The notes: generated by a model not told the origin, from the letters alone. Shown: positions 24,682-39,300, numbered from the stretch's first letter. The stretch is DNA of 64,000 nucleotides from Sambucus nigra (GCA_949130495.1 OX422221.1:148885405-148949404); one strand, 5' to 3'. A program made the numbers and translations.

Positions 24682-27491
24682 TGTCCTAATGACCCGAAAT
24701 TGCTCAAAGAAATTTGAAAAAATTCCACGTGATGTACTAATGAGTTTTTCATTAATAGTAAAAAGGATAAAAGAAGAAAATTCGAAATAATAATAATGTA
24801 CCAATAAGTTTTTCATTTATAAAATACAAAAGATTAGAGAAATTTGAAAACATCCCACGTGATATAAAATTGACTTTTGGACAACTTTCTCTCCTTCGTC
24901 CTCTTTAGAAAAAATCGTTTAGACCCATATTGAGGGCATTTTATATCCGAAGTTTAGCATTAAAAAAAAGAAATGGAGCAACTTGAGTTGGGTGGCTACT
25001 AAAGTTCGACAATTTTCATCCATCATTTTAGTCTTTTCTATCCAATTTGGCATATGGTGTCATCACTACATGTTTAGGAGTCATTTGAGATGGGTGGTGT
25101 CATGTATGTTGGCTTATAGGGGTACCTACTCCATTTTCTTCAATTTATGAAGAACAAGATTTTCATCAAGTCCTATCCAAAAATACTCATTCTCTTCACC
25201 ATTTTCACTCACAAAAAGATTGATTATTCTATTCATAGTTAATTCCTATTATCCCACAAAATTATCCTTCCATTATCAAGAGTTTTCAAGTGTTATAGAA
25301 GTATTTTTTTTAGGTGTGGAAGAGGATTATTAGAAGAACTAAATTTTACAAAGTTTGGAACTTATTAAGTTTTCTTTTTAGCATATTCTTTAAAGTTATA
25401 ATTTTCAAGAGGTAGAGGTTCTACACTCTATTTTCAGGTTAAAAAACAAATCATGCTAGATATGTGTATATATGTATGATTCACATGATTACATACGATT
25501 ATTATCAATATACATGATCTTATGAGGAAAAATAAATAATAAAAATGGATGGAAGCTAATCATTGGAAGAATGTTAAATTTCAGAAAGTTTAAATTAATT
25601 ATTTCGTACATAAATTATGTAAAACTTATTGGACTCGTGAAAAATGTTATATTGAACTTGTTGAAGAAATAATAGGAGGCATATATGGGTTTTATCAGTA
25701 TAAAATCTTACGGTCATGAACAAATCATGTAGATGTGATGAATTAATTAAGTATGTTGAAAATGTATTAAAATGAGATATGAAAATTGAATTGGTAAATT
25801 TGATAATTTCAGAATATTAATCAAGTAAAATGATACAAATTGTGTGAAGAAAATCCTTAAGAAACATGAAATCATGGACTAAAAGTGAAACTAGTGAAGT
25901 GTTTGGGGGAAAAGTGTAAAATGATGAAATATTAACACATGAAATGATAAGAAATAAGGAGAAGATATAGAGTTAAGAAGTTAAAAATATCATTCTTAAA
26001 ATGAAAAAAGTAATGTTTCACTACAAAAGTGTCATTTTATGTGAAAATAGGACTTGTTAAGAAATTTTCTAAATTAAAGGACTCTAGTGAAAGAGTTTGA
26101 TTTTATATAGTAAAAACTCATGTTTTGAAAAGTAAGATTAGAGAAGCATTTTTTTCAAAGTATATAAAATGCGAGTTTACAAGTGTGCGTGAATAGTGAA
26201 AAGCACATTAAAGTCTATAAAATGGGCATTTGAACTCAAAGGTTAAGTTTCACAAGAAAGGGTAAGTAAAGTTGTTTTTAAAAGATGAAATATCGAGTCA
26301 ACAATGAAACTTGAAAATAATGTGTGTTAAGATTTTTCGTGTCCCGAGTATTTGTCCTAATCAGTCGGTAAAAGAAAATAAAGAAAAATGGCTAGATAAG
26401 AAAGAAATAAAGGGAAAAAAGGTTATAAAGATGTAACAAGTAAAAATCACTCGAAGGTAACTGAAAAATTTAAGGAGCGCCTAGAGTACGACTTAATGTT
26501 TAGACCCAAAACCGCCGATTAGGAGCATATTAGCGCATGGTGGAAATCGATCAAAGGTTGTACAACACTCATGTATTACTACCACGATTAATAAAGTAAA
26601 ATTATGATTAAGATCTCATTGTATAAAGATCCTCATTGATGTTTCTAGTATCAAATGATTATTAGTATTGTTTTTGCTGTAAGTTTCTTTGAAGAGGTTT
26701 CTTCTTAGATATTCAATGAACAAATAATTTTAAAAAAATGAAAATAAATAAATAAAGTAAAAATGTGATTTTGAGCATGATGCTCATTAATGTAAAGGCA
26801 AGTTTATGAAACAACTTGGAAAATATGAAAGTATGCTAATGGCTAAATTAACGGGATACGGGTAGTATTAAAAGAAAGATTAGGTGTGCGTGGATGCGTC
26901 ACTCGGGTTACATAGACATAATGTTAACTGCATGGTTATGATAAAACATGCATGAGAAAACTTGATCAAATAAAGGATGCTTTCATAACTGCTAAAATAC
27001 ATTGTTTATAAATATTTCTTTGTATGTAATATTATGCTAATATTTTTCCTATTGGGCATATGCCCATACCCCGCCATTTTCCACCCCTAGGTACTTCAGC
27101 TAGAGGAAACGACATGGATAACGGGAAAAGAAAGGAAAGTTATACACATAGTTAGATCCCTATCACTATTCATTTTTATTATGTAATTTAATTTCGAACA
27201 ACGATTTTTGTCATTTAACTTTCACACAAGTACTTTAAATTGGAAATGTAATGATTCATGACTATATGAATTCCACTCTAGTCGTTATTTATTCCAATGA
27301 AATCGCAAAACTCTTTTATTTCAAGTGTTAGTATAAGTGTCATGAGATGGACATTATTTCATTGATTAAATTAAATAAATTTTATGATACAAAAGAATAA
27401 AGAGAATGTTTATTTTAAACGAAGATTTTCTTAAATGAAATCAAAAGATAAAAAGATTTTGCATATTGACACCCGAAAATGGGGCGTCACA
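24682..27491 (+). repeat. 3' LTR of the LARD-like element (about 2.8 kb)
   Basis: It begins TGTCCTAATGACCCG and ends GGGGCGTCACA. From about 25391 on it matches 20311-22290. The first 0.7 kb has no partner in the window because the 5' copy is cut. The start follows the purine tract and a TG; it could be off by some bases. Confidence 0.65.
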
Positions 27492-29346
27492 ACTCTAATG
27501 CTCATCCTTCTATAGAAACTAGTAAGGTCCGTTACATAATCTCATGGGTTCCTTAATCGTAGCCTCATTGGTAAGCTATAGTGACACAACCTTGTTATAA
27601 TGGCCGAATGTGGTTTTGCTCAAGGTTTTGTGAACTTTTTCACCTTTTAATATTCTTTATTCTTATTAAATATTCATAGTTTTCATCCAAATCATTCCAA
27701 GCTAAGTTACTACAAACGAATTGAAAGAGCGTGTTATGTGCACTATGTAAACATCAACAAAAAACCTATAGAGGTGAATAGGTTTGAAGACATGTTATGA
27801 CCAATTTTGGATTCCAAATAATTTTTCTTATAAAATTAAGTTACTCAATACTATTTTTTCGAATTTGATTATTCAATGACAAGATTAACACACACAATAA
27901 TGTAACGAGGTGAATCTAGATTAACAAAACTAGATCTAACTCACCTGACTCAGTTTTAGTTCAATTTACTTGATTTAATTAAGATATAAGTGATGTGTAT
28001 GATCAAGTGTGTGCATGAAAGTAAAATAATTCACACTCTACCATGAGACATATTTACGAGGAAAAACCCCAGCACGGGGGTAAAAAAACTCGACTCGCTA
28101 TGATTATCATATGTACTTGAAAAGAAATTTTACAAGAAGCAAGAAGGTACCTTTTACACAAACTATTACGTATTTAGCTATGAAACTTTCAACTCTCCAC
28201 CATAATCAAGTAGAATTTGCAACGATCTCCCCATCGCAAATGAAGAAGTCCACTCTCTTCCTTGGAAATAGCGCCACACATCAATTTGTTCAATACAATT
28301 AAATGCCCCCTCTTTTATATTTGAGAGTAGATGATCGTACAATTCAATGGATGTAGATTTGAATTAATAAGGATAGTGTATATATCTAACCAAAACACTC
28401 TCAATTCTCTCTCAAAGACATAGATCAATTATAAATTTAAGTTTAGACAATTTAGGAGGGAACAAGTAAAATTGGAAAGAAATAAGTTATATAAATACTC
28501 TCTAGAAGGTGTTTGTGTTATGAGGTTTTTAGATATTTACAAATCATAGGGAAGTTGGCTATTTATAGAATATTTTAAAAAATATGGTCGATATATGTGC
28601 ACGATAAGATCCAGTCGTTCGCATAAATGTGTCCAGTGTGAACTTTGAACCTTGGTCGTGCGCATGGAAGCCATCTGCACGGATATAAATAGTTGACATG
28701 CGAACAGTCCAATGAAAGATAATTCAAAAAATAACTTCAAGTACAAAATGAAATATAGCCAATTTCCAAAAATGTATTAAAAATATTTAAAACCCTCTGA
28801 GACTAAGAAAAAAATCACGTAAATCAATCAAATTTCAAAATCCTCACACACTTTAAAAATGTTTTCTGGACATATGTATGTTTAACCATAATCAATTCAC
28901 AATCTACAAAAATGATATAGTCTTCACTTCAATGTGAATGTCTAGCAACGGAAGTCTTCAATGAGCAGAGGTGTATGGCCTTCAATATTAATTTTTCAAT
29001 CTTCAAGGTTCATCTAACCTAATTTAGACTGCACCTCACTCATAACAAATATAATCTATGTGACTTAATAGAATCAATGTTTTGAACCAGGGGATAGAAT
29101 ATATACATATATACACATTTTCACAATTACCCATAGTATTCCTTCCAAACCCTAGTCCTACCTTTAGTCAAGACACATACATAAAATAGGGTCCAATTTT
29201 ATATAAAACCTAAGCCCAGAATAATTAATCTCAAAAAAGTTTTCAAAAATATTTATTTACTGGTCAACCTACTTATTTTCTCATTATAATATTTTCATTT
29301 AATTATTGATTAATTAATTAATTACTCAAAATCAAGGGGCACTACA
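27492..29346. repeat. LTR fragments, copia-like then gypsy-like, not resolved
   Basis: From 27746 the sequence TGTAAACATCAACAAAAAACC, less its last base, is followed by a phrase with GAGGTGAATAGG, and at 28059 by GAGGAAAAACCCCAGCACGG. Both phrases recur in plant copia LTRs. The end is unclear, somewhere near 29090. From there to 29346 the sequence ends TCAAGGGGCACTACA, which on the minus strand would be an LTR start TGTAGTGCCCC. The 27492-27745 part holds nothing I can name. No protein was recognised in this stretch; ORFs at 28111-28302 and 28537-28746 look like chance. Confidence 0.35.
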
Positions 29347-29656
29347 ATGAACGAATAAGGTTGTCACTTTTCATCATCATCATTACAATCATCATTATTT
29401 ATTTTGACATAATTTTATTCATAACTGATTATTTTGTTTGATGATTAGTACTGTAACTTTGTCGATTAGTACTGCAACTTTGTCAATCAGTTCTCTAAAT
29501 AAACAAAGAATAAACCCTAGAAACCCGTGGACATAGGCGAATTGACAAACAATGTACATCTTGTGTTGTGTGTGATTTCATTACTTTCTATTACACTTAC
29601 TCTTGTTTGGCTTGTTTATATTGAATATTATTACCTATAGTAAATTAGCACCTACA
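29347..29656 (+). repeat. 5' LTR, R-U5 part, of the middle Tat element
   Basis: CGTGGACATAGGCGAATTG at 29526-29544 matches the R-U5 signature of the other Tat LTRs. It ends CCTACA at 29656, followed by a decayed primer site. The start is uncertain; 29347 is the junction with the gypsy-like fragment to the left. Confidence 0.5.
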
Positions 29657-29658
29657 AT

Positions 29659-29677
29659 TAGGGTTGTCTGTGGGAAC
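29659..29677 (+). promoter_or_regulatory. Decayed primer binding site of the middle Tat element
   Basis: TAGGGTTGTCTGTGGGAAC aligns with TGGCGCCGTCTGTGGGAAC of the intact element at 51276-51294, with the CpG-rich 5' half changed. Confidence 0.55.
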
Positions 29678-29713
29678 GATTTGAGTTCTTTGCTATTAAA
29701 GAATCTTTTAAGA

Positions 29714-32700
29714 TGTCTCACTCACTCAATCAAGATCACCAAAATCTCGATGTCTAGGAGGTCCATCTTAAATATGATCACGGGTACATAGAGGGATATT
29801 CCCTAGGCTACGACAAAAGTGATAACCCGGAGGGACGGTAGTCATATCCTCCATCCCACAAGATTAGATCCAATATTTGTAATTATTTCTAATCGTATGA
29901 TTCTTATTATCATACTAAAGAGAAAAAAATTATAGATAGTGATGGTCTTGAGAGATCTAACTAGATTCAAGGATAATTGAAAATTATGAAAAACACCTCT
30001 AAGATGATGGAGTCGAAAATAGGAACCAACATGAGTATAATGCTGCACTAAGTTAAAAATGGAAGACCAAAGGGAGAGGACTAGTGTGAGCAGAGATAGC
30101 GAACTCCAAGACCTCAAGAGAGTAGTGCTCACAGCTGTGAAAGGAGCACTTGACAACAAAATAATCCCCTCCTAATGAGAATTCTCATGAGAGGAGACCA
30201 CATTGTGATGAGCGACGAGTAGATAAAGAGCTCTGCGATTTGAACATAAGAGAGGTGCATAGACACAAAATCCATCAAGAGACTCATATGAATCAGGATA
30301 TTGTGAGTAGATCCTTTATCTATTAAATGAAGTCCCCCTTAAGCTGGGCTATAGAGGAGTTTAAGACTCCTAAGAAATTTACACCCCGACGATTTAAGAT
30401 TTATGATGCGAAGACATGTCCCACTAATAAGTCAGGCAGTATCACCAGGCGACTTTCCTCTAGTATTAGAGATACTACCCAGAAGTGGTTCAAGAATTTT
30501 CCAAACTGATTAATCACCTCTTTAAATAGTTAGAAGAGGCCTTCACAGACAGTTTCATCACTAGAAACACCCATCCTAAATTGTTGGATTTTTTTCTTAC
30601 GGTGAAGAAGAATTCTCAATAAACACTCTGTGAGTATGCCAAAAGACATTATGAGGTGTATAACAAAGTGGAATATTGTACCATGAAATTTGTACTGGCT
30701 TCCTTGAAGATTTTTTTGTCGAATAGCTTCATGCTTCTCTATTGTCTCACTAATCGAGATGCCATTATGATCGATGATCGTATGGCAAAGATTAAGAATT
30801 ACCTCAAGGTTGAAGACACAGTGATCAGAGTTGGCCAAGAATGAGATTGACAAAAAAAATCAAGAACGGGGATAATGACGGGGCAAATAATAAAGTAGGA
30901 AAAAAGAACGAAAAATCATAAGGGGACCAATAAGAAGGATCTCATGAAAAATTTAAAGCCATCAACACTATTTTCTCACTATCTATTTAAAAGATATTCT
31001 ACAACAATAGAGGTCAGAAGTGCATCATTTGGACTAATAAGATGATCAATGATCCAAAGAAGATACACATGACACTGAGGTGTGCGTATCACAAGGGTCA
31101 TGGCCAAAATAATGAAAATTTTAAGGCACCTAAATCCTACTATGAGTAATTGTTCCAAGAAGGTCAATTTAATGATTTTGTCAAGAAGAAAGAAGGTCAA
31201 GCACAATTCGTGCATGACTGCAAACTAGATAATATATTGCATGAGGACTTAGAGCATAAGTTTGTAGTAATCCAGAGGAACTTAGAACCAATGTGCAACC
31301 CAAAGCCATATAATGTTTTTTATGAATGTTTGGGTCATGAATTCGTAGTGGTTCATGAAAATTCAAACCCAAATAAAATCAAGGGGAAGTCCATTGGGAT
31401 GGAAATGAAGAAACTTAAGGCATTAATGGAGGAATTTAAAATAGACTCAATAAGACCTATTGTAGGAAAATGTCGATAACTGAATATATTGATTATTCAA
31501 AGTACATTGTATTCATCGACGATGATATGGTCAGAGTAAGGACTCCTCATCATGATTATCTTATAATAACTATCAAGTTCACTAAATAGGACGTGGATAA
31601 GATTTTTGTGGATCAGGGGAGCTCTTTAGAGGTAATGTACCTCAAGATGTTTAACCAACTGAATCTATGCATTGAAGTCTTGTAGGAAGGCACATTACCC
31701 TGACCGACTTTATAGGAAGGATGACTTTTCCCCTTGGGTAGGTCGTTCTCCCCATCAGAGTAAGTATAATATCTAAGCTCGTTGAGTCCTTCGTGGTGGA
31801 TATAGATTCCCCATACAATGCTATACTCGACATAGAGTGGTTGCAAGTCATGAGAGCAGTGTTATCCACCTATGACTAGAAGATAAAATGCATTACTAAT
31901 AAGAGGATGATGGAAATCCAAGGAAAACGAGATTTAGAGCTAAAGTACTTTATAGCTGCCATCTGACCAGAGTAAGAGAAAAAAAAGGAGAAATCTATGG
32001 ATCCAGTAGAGAATTATGAGGAAACTAGGGTTTCCACTGCCAATTGGGTCATAAATCATATACACGAGGTGTTCTTTGATGACAACTGAATTCAGAAGAA
32101 TATCTTGATCGACAACTCGCTACTGACGAAGATAAGGACAAATTGATTATTTTCCTTAAAATAAATCAGGAAATTTTTATTTGGCAACCATATGACATTC
32201 CACGAATATATCTAAAAGAAATGTGTCACAAGATCCATATGGTAGTTTTACATCCATCGTGAATCAAATGGTGTGACAAAATACACCTGCAAAGCTAGGG
32301 TAGTCGAAGAGGAAGTTGGGAAACATGTAGACGCATAGTACATCAAGGAAGTTCAATTCCCTATGTGGATAGTATATATAAACTTTACTTATCTGAGCTG
32401 AGAGTGTCCAAAGGGTATTTTTACTTTGCTATATGATAAACCAGTTGGTTGACGTGACCACTAATCATGAACTTATGAGCTTCCTCGATGCCTACTCAAG
32501 ATACCATCAGATCTCGGTGTTTTCCCCTGACCAGGAAAATACTTCCTTCATCATAACATTGGGGATAGACTTCTATAAGGTGATGTCATTTAGATGAAAG
32601 AATGTCGAGTAACCAATCAATGACTCTTGATAAAGATGTTCAGGGAGCAGTTAGGACATACAATGGAGGTATATATAATTAACATTCTCGTGAAGAGTAG

Positions 32701-33432
32701 GAAAAATGATCGCCACCTCATAGACTTAGGAAGGACTTATAAAGTCCTACGATATTAAAAAATAAAGCTGAATGCACCCAAGTTCTCCTTGTAGGTAGAA
32801 TTAGGAAAGTCCCTTTAATACATGGTCACTGAAAGGTTTATTGAATCAAAAGTCGACTAGGTTTAAGCCCAACCATTTAATATCACTAACATGCTCCCCA
32901 TGCTCAATAGGTTAATATCAGGATATTTAGAGAAAAGAGGATCTTATTCCAGGAAATAAGGAATGCATGTAATATCGAACAATGAATGCACCCAGGAACT
33001 TGAAGAAGTAAGGAAGTATTTGAGACAACTACCACCGCTAACCAAACATGATGATGAAGGACCTTTTCAGTTGTGTCTGATAGCGTCTAGTAATGGATTC
33101 GATCTACACTAGTTTATGAGAAGAATGGGAATCAAGATCCCATTTATTATACGAATAAAACATTAATTGACACTAAGAGAGGTACTTCCAATTGGAGAAG
33201 CTTTCATACGCAATGTTGATAGCCTCCCAAAGTTGAAACATTGCTTTGAGGTACACACGATCATTGTTCTGACCTCATTCCCTTAAAAGGTGATGCTAAG
33301 GAAAGATGACCTATAATGACTGATGCCCAAGTGGTCAATAGAATTGGGGAACTTTGACGTCCAGGTTCATCCTAGCACCTCAGTCAAGGGTTAAGTGCTA
33401 ACTGACTTTTTTGCAAAATTTTCTAGTTAAAA
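29714..33432 (+). pseudogene. gag-pol: gag-pol remnant of the middle Tat element
   Basis: Fragments in all three + frames follow the Tat gag-pol order. Gag starts MSHSLNQDHQNL at 29714. FKTPKKFTPRRFKIYD lies near 30358, and a decayed knuckle region CAYHKGHGQNNENF near 31085. Protease residues VDQGSSLEVMYLKMFNQL lie near 31607. RT follows: VTTNHELMSFLDAYSRYHQ near 32455, then SPDQENTSFIITLG. The RT active site is lost, YIINIL in place of YVDDML near 32675. The first RNase H runs to about 33420 (YYTNKTLIDTKRG near 33140). The frame is broken many times. The second RNase H and integrase are absent because the copia LTR begins at 33433. Confidence 0.7.
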
Positions 33433-35284
33433 TGTTGGGTTATATGGATTCACTTATATCTTAGTTCACACACACAATGACTTAATATTTACCCAAATTT
33501 TATCTTGTTTAGAATTAAGTGAGTATTCCAGTATCCAAACCAAAAATGTGCCACACCGAAACCAAACCAAGCAGAAGAAGAATAGAGGACAAATCCCTTT
33601 TGGGGAAAACCTATCTTCAAAACTGTTTAAGATTTTAACAGAATTAAATGGCTTAAAGACTACTTAGAGAACCAATAATTATAATTCACAGAAGTCTTAA
33701 ATATTCAACATAATGTGATGCAATCCAGCACCACCCACATGAAGCATCTCTTCCCTAGGTATCCACATATCAACCTTATGATTGAGGAATCCTTTATTCT
33801 TCAACCATAGTGTCACAGTTCCACAAATCAGCAGTAGAGAAGACTATACAAGGGTTGATGTAGTGTATTGGACTAGGGTTTGAAAAACACAATAAGTAGT
33901 TCATGGGATGAATATTTGGAAAATAAAAGTGTTTCTTTTAAATAAAACTTATGGTACTTTTGGAACAGGTATGCAGTTTTGTTTTTGCTAAAATATTTGG
34001 GAAAATGAGTCAACAAAATTACAATTTATAGAAAATAGATTTTCTAGGTGGTGGAGTTCGCTCCAATAAAAATGCCACTTCATTTGAACAGGAACTATAA
34101 TTTTGTTTCAATAAGTTTGACATTCGTTCTAATGAAGAGCTTCGTTTGTTCAAACCATTTCGATGGATGTATCTCTGTCAAACATAGAAACCACATTTGA
34201 AGCTCGTTAGAAGTTAATTTTAATGAACTTAAATAGGTCATTCCAATGAGGTCCGTACTTCATTCTAAAGAGAAAAAATTCTCGTTCTAACGAGATAAAA
34301 ATCTCGTTCTCATAAATGAAAATGCCACTTCATTCGAATGGGAAACATAGTTTCATTCTAACTAGGTTGACATTCGTTCTAACGAATAGATTAGTTCGTT
34401 GGAACCACCTTCCAGTGAACTTCCAAAAGGGACAACTCTGCCAAACAGAGAGACCCCATTTAAAACTCATGATAAGTTCATTCTAACGATCGAACATCAT
34501 TCGAATGAGAGCAAAGTCTTGTTTAAATGAGATGCAAATCTCGTTCCAGCAAACCCAAAATAATAAAAATAAAATCTTTTTGAATAATCATTTTATAAAA
34601 ATGTATTGAGTAAAAAATAAACACATACTAGAATAAAATTGTTTAAGTATAAGTCAATGACCTTATACATTATACCTCCAAATAGAGTCATGATGATTTC
34701 AATGTCTTGAACTTCGGAATGTTGCTCGGTCACCAACATGTCTTTAATAAATGTGTAAGCATATGAGGATATAGTGTTCGATTTATAACGGGAAATGAAA
34801 AATTATATAAACTATGAGAAATTATAAATTCTTTACAAATCTACCCCATTGGCTATTTCGGTACAAAAATAAAAATAGAACCAAATTTAGAACCCTAACA
34901 CAATGTATTACTAATTCCATTTCAAACCCCGAAACGGAAAGACATTGGAGACTTTGTCTTCAACTGAATTTCTTCATCTTATGTGATCCATGAGATCATC
35001 ATCAAAGTGTAAGTGACTAACACATAAAATATAAAAGAAATACTGTGACGCATATGAGAGTCTAAAGGAAACAAACTCCTCATTAATTTGTTCTCTCCCT
35101 TTTTGTCTGTAATAGACAAAGGGTTAGAAATTAATCATGAAATACTAGAATCACCCAAATCCAAATGAAAAATCATCACAAAGATAATTATTAAAGCACA
35201 TGCGATGAAATTTTGAAGAATCATTTTATCTATTTTTTGGAAATTTTCATTTTTTCTCAAGTACAAAAAATATATATGTATAAA

Positions 35285-35364
<80 letters not shown>

Positions 35365-36340
35365 TACACCCTATAATAACACTAAAATATCCGAATCGTG
35401 AAAATGAAATGTAATTGTTTGAACATAATCTATAGGCAAATCAACATAGGCATTCATAACATAGGCACTCAAAGTCAAAGAGATTATTCTAAATAAATAA
35501 CTCAATTTCAACCTTATGTGTAAGATTATTGAACAAAGTGAAATTGACTCGACTTATGCAACATGCCATGAATTTAAATGCTTCTCAAAATAATAAATCC
35601 AAACTATTTAATGCTTTTAAAAGAATCTATTGTGCAAACCCATTGATCTTCTACTTTGTAACACTCTCAAAATTTCACACATTTAAGAGTTCACTCTCAA
35701 AATTTTGAAGGTATCATAATGCTCATGTGTAGCAAAGAATCAATAAAAAAAATGGTCTTTGCACTTCTGTTTTGTGTTCCGTTAATCTTTAAATCTCTTT
35801 GTAAATGGTGGCTTTTAATGCGAAGATAATTTTCTCTTTCGTAGCCCCTTTCCATTGCTTAATTATAAAATAAATTTTTTGAGAAAAGAAATCCTGGCAA
35901 TTGTTCTTACAAGCACAACTTATCCCCAGTACATTTGATTTTATATTAAAAACTATTTATATGAGACCGTATGGTGCACAATAACCAAGTACAATACTCA
36001 AAAACTCCATGCATATGTGCAATAAAAGTGATAAAAATTCTAGCATCATGAAAGTAATCATCAATGAACTATGAAATGCTAGCCACACATTATTAAGAAC
36101 ATTAGTTAAATGAAGCCATGTATCAAAACACAATGAAAAGTCACATGAATTGATGGAATGTAGGGGTGATTCAAACATCTTAAATACACATTTATATATA
36201 GTGAAAAACGAAAATAAAAAAAAAATCTTTTTAATTTTTTTTAAAATTTTGTCAAAAAATAAAATCTTTTTGGAAATTATCAAACTTTTTTCTAAAAACC
36301 CTAAAATCTTTTGGATTTTTCAAGACTTTTCAAAATAAAG
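33433..36340 (-). repeat. 3' LTR and 3' untranslated part of the copia element
   Basis: The low end is TGTTGGGTTATATGG on the + strand. No coding is seen. At 34068-34560 a unit of about 250 bp is duplicated (AAAATGCCACTTCATT at 34068 and 34318), with many small near-palindromes of the type CGTTCTAACGA. The LTR start is not located, so LTR and 3' UTR are given together. Confidence 0.45.
35289..35361. repeat. (TA)n microsatellite
   Basis: About 36 uninterrupted TA units. The Tyr-Ile ORF across it is not a gene. Confidence 0.95.
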
Positions 36341-39300
36341 TCATATAAATATATATAAATACAATCTATCAATAGGGTCATATAAGATGAACATGATAAC
36401 CATCATACACTGGATAAAGTACCCGAACTCAATCAATGAAAAAAAAATACACAAAGACTTTCTAATGTTCTTGAATTTGAATGAATCTAAAGGTTTTGTG
36501 AAAATATTATCTAATTGGCATTTGGTGCTCACAAAGAACAAGGCATGACCTTTTCCTCAACGAGATCATAAATGAAATGTTGACGTATTATCACATGAAA
36601 TGGTCTTTGTGCCTTGGGAAATTTCATAATCTTCCAACATTTGATTAATTCATAAGAGTTGTGTGAAATAACTCCCATCGGCGTTGTACTGGACCTCCTC
36701 CATGGACAAAAATAAGTATTTTCTATTCTTAATCAACCAGGATACAACAAAACTCCCAAAGTAACAACACTAACCGAGGTGCTTCTACAATTATTAGCAT
36801 CCCCGGCCCAATAGGCATCTGGATAGGCAAACAAATGGTCATCGATATCAAAGAAATATTAAATATCGTAGGAAAAAGTTCCACTCAATGTTTTGATGAT
36901 ACATTTTAATGCGATCATGTGAGTGTCTTTAGGTGACGCCTAGTAATGCACACAAACACCAATGCTAAAGGAAATGTCGGGACAACTAGCAATCAAATCG
37001 AGAACACTACCTATCATGCTCCTATAAAGAGTCTGTTCTATATCCATGCCTAAAGTGTATTTGATAATCATAGTCGATGTACTCATAGGGGTGTCTAAGT
37101 TCTTAGCTATGTCTAAGACAAACTTCTTCACTAGGTTCCTAGTATATTTGGATTTAGATATAAATATCCCATCCTTAAGCTGACTCAATTGGAGACCTAA
37201 GAAGAACGTTAGTGCACTAACCATACTCATGTCAAACTTACACTTCATCTCATCATCAAATGTGTGAGCATGTTGGGAATACGAGGATCCAAATTCTAGG
37301 TCATCGACATAGACATGGGAAACCAATATAGCACCATTCTCTCTCCTTACAGACAACATCTTATCCATTATCTCTCTCTTAAAGCCATGAGCTAAGAGAT
37401 AAGAAGTGAGCCTCTCATACTAAGCACGACGTGCTTGTTTTAAACCATACAAGGAGTTTTTAAGATGAAGGATGTGCCCTAGGTGCTTTGGTTCTTCAAA
37501 CCTCTTCAGTTGTTCCATATACACTTCCTCCTTTAGAAGGCCATTAAGTAAGGCACTCTTGACATCCATTTGGTATAACTTTAACTGTAGATGAGATGAT
37601 ATGAAGTGTAGTAAGAAGACGAACTCAAGCCTAAAAACATGGGTGAATGTATTTTCAAAGTCTACATCCTCAATATATATGTAGCCTTAAGAGACCAACT
37701 AAGCCTTGGTTTTGAACTATGGTACCATTATCATCTTTATTCTTGTGTATCCACTTAGTACCAATCATATTAGTCTCGTTAGGTTAGAGGACTAACTCCC
37801 AGACATCATTCTTACAAAACTGAAGCAATCATCTTTTATAGTGCATATCTAGTGCTCTATCTTGAGTCCTTCTTTCACATTCTTGGGCTCAAATAAAGAG
37901 GTGTAGCAAAAGTATCTATCCATATGATTAAGTTTAGAAAAAATCCTGACACCTAGTATAGGATCACCTAGTATAGAAAAAGGCTCATAACTCTTTTGAA
38001 CCCAAGGGGGTGAATCCTCCAAATTAATATAGGGGTCCACCGAGTAGTATGAGGAATGATGAGATCGTCACCGGGGGTTGGTGCATCATTCTCACACTTG
38101 AGGTAATATTAAATAGATGTTGGTGGATCGTTGTCTCTAATTGTGGCCTATATTATTCCATAACCTTAGAGGTTACAAGGTTAAACACCCTTAAGTCCTA
38201 CTCAATGATGAATATAAAAATATATCCTCATTACTTCGAGAGTTAAACTTTCCTAAGTGCTCTCTATCCCTTAAAATGTAGCAAGGACTCCCAAAAATAT
38301 GAAAATATGATCGTTTTGTTTTTTTACCCATCCACAACTCATATGGCATGTGTAACATGCGTGGATGAAGATACACCCTATTCACTATATGGCATGAGGT
38401 ATTAACTACCTCCACCTAAAACTGTCTCGGCATGTTTCCCCCAAGAAGAATGGATCTAGCCATCTCTTGAATCGTTCAATACTTCCTCTCAACAATCCGA
38501 ATTTTTTACAGAGTGCGAACGGTCGAAAATTCGTGTTTAATGTCCACTCCATCTCAATACCTATCCACTCCAGTTTGTTTAAATTTAATGTCGTTGTCAT
38601 TACACATATGATTAATAAGCACGTTGTGTCGGTTTTGTAAGACACAACACTTAGTTATTATGATCTCAACTTCATTGGACTTATTCGGAGAAGCCCCGTA
38701 ATAGAGTATCTCAAAAATTCATCGATCTTCACGAGAATGTATCGCTTAACACCAATACTCTCTGTACATGTAGGACCCATAAGATCCATGTGTATCAATT
38801 CCAATAAATGAGAGGTAGTAATTGTATTTAACTTCCTATGGGGACTATGAATTTGTTTTCTTTGTTGACAAGTACCACAAATTGAGGAACTTAGTTTTCC
38901 AAGATATGGTAAGAAACTAATTAGGTCTTTCTTCACTGTTCTTTCAATATCTCTAAAGTTTAAATGACCTAATCACTAATGCCAAAGGTCCATAAAAGAG
39001 ACCCTAACATTATTACAGAGAAAGGAGGACTTGAGAATGACCCCATAGAAATTATCGTTGATCCTCACTCCTTGTAGTAATAGTTCACTGTATTGATCAT
39101 GCATGTTACACTTGAAGCAATCAAACTTCACCGTAAACTTTACGACGTAAAGTTTGATTATGCTAATTAAGTTTTCTTTTAACCATTTTAGGTACAACAC
39201 ATTGTCTAGCATAGGAAATATGGGTATCTAAACATAACCACATCCTAAAATTCTAGACCAACGCCCATCTCCAAAGGTGACTTTGCCTTCTTTGTGACCC

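Larger units (their letters stand above)
20311..27491 (+). mobile_element. Gypsy-like element with large LTRs and no genes (LARD-like)
   Basis: Two direct repeats, 20311-22290 and 24682-27491, flank 2.4 kb of DNA. A tRNA-iMet-type primer site follows the first and a purine-rich AAAAGGG precedes the second. No protein of 60 residues with recognisable gag or pol motifs occurs between them. It is therefore a non-autonomous derivative or a very old copy. The first about 0.7 kb of the 5' LTR is missing, cut by Ogre-like element 1 at 20310/20311. ACTCT (27492-27496) should be its target duplicate. Confidence 0.7.
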
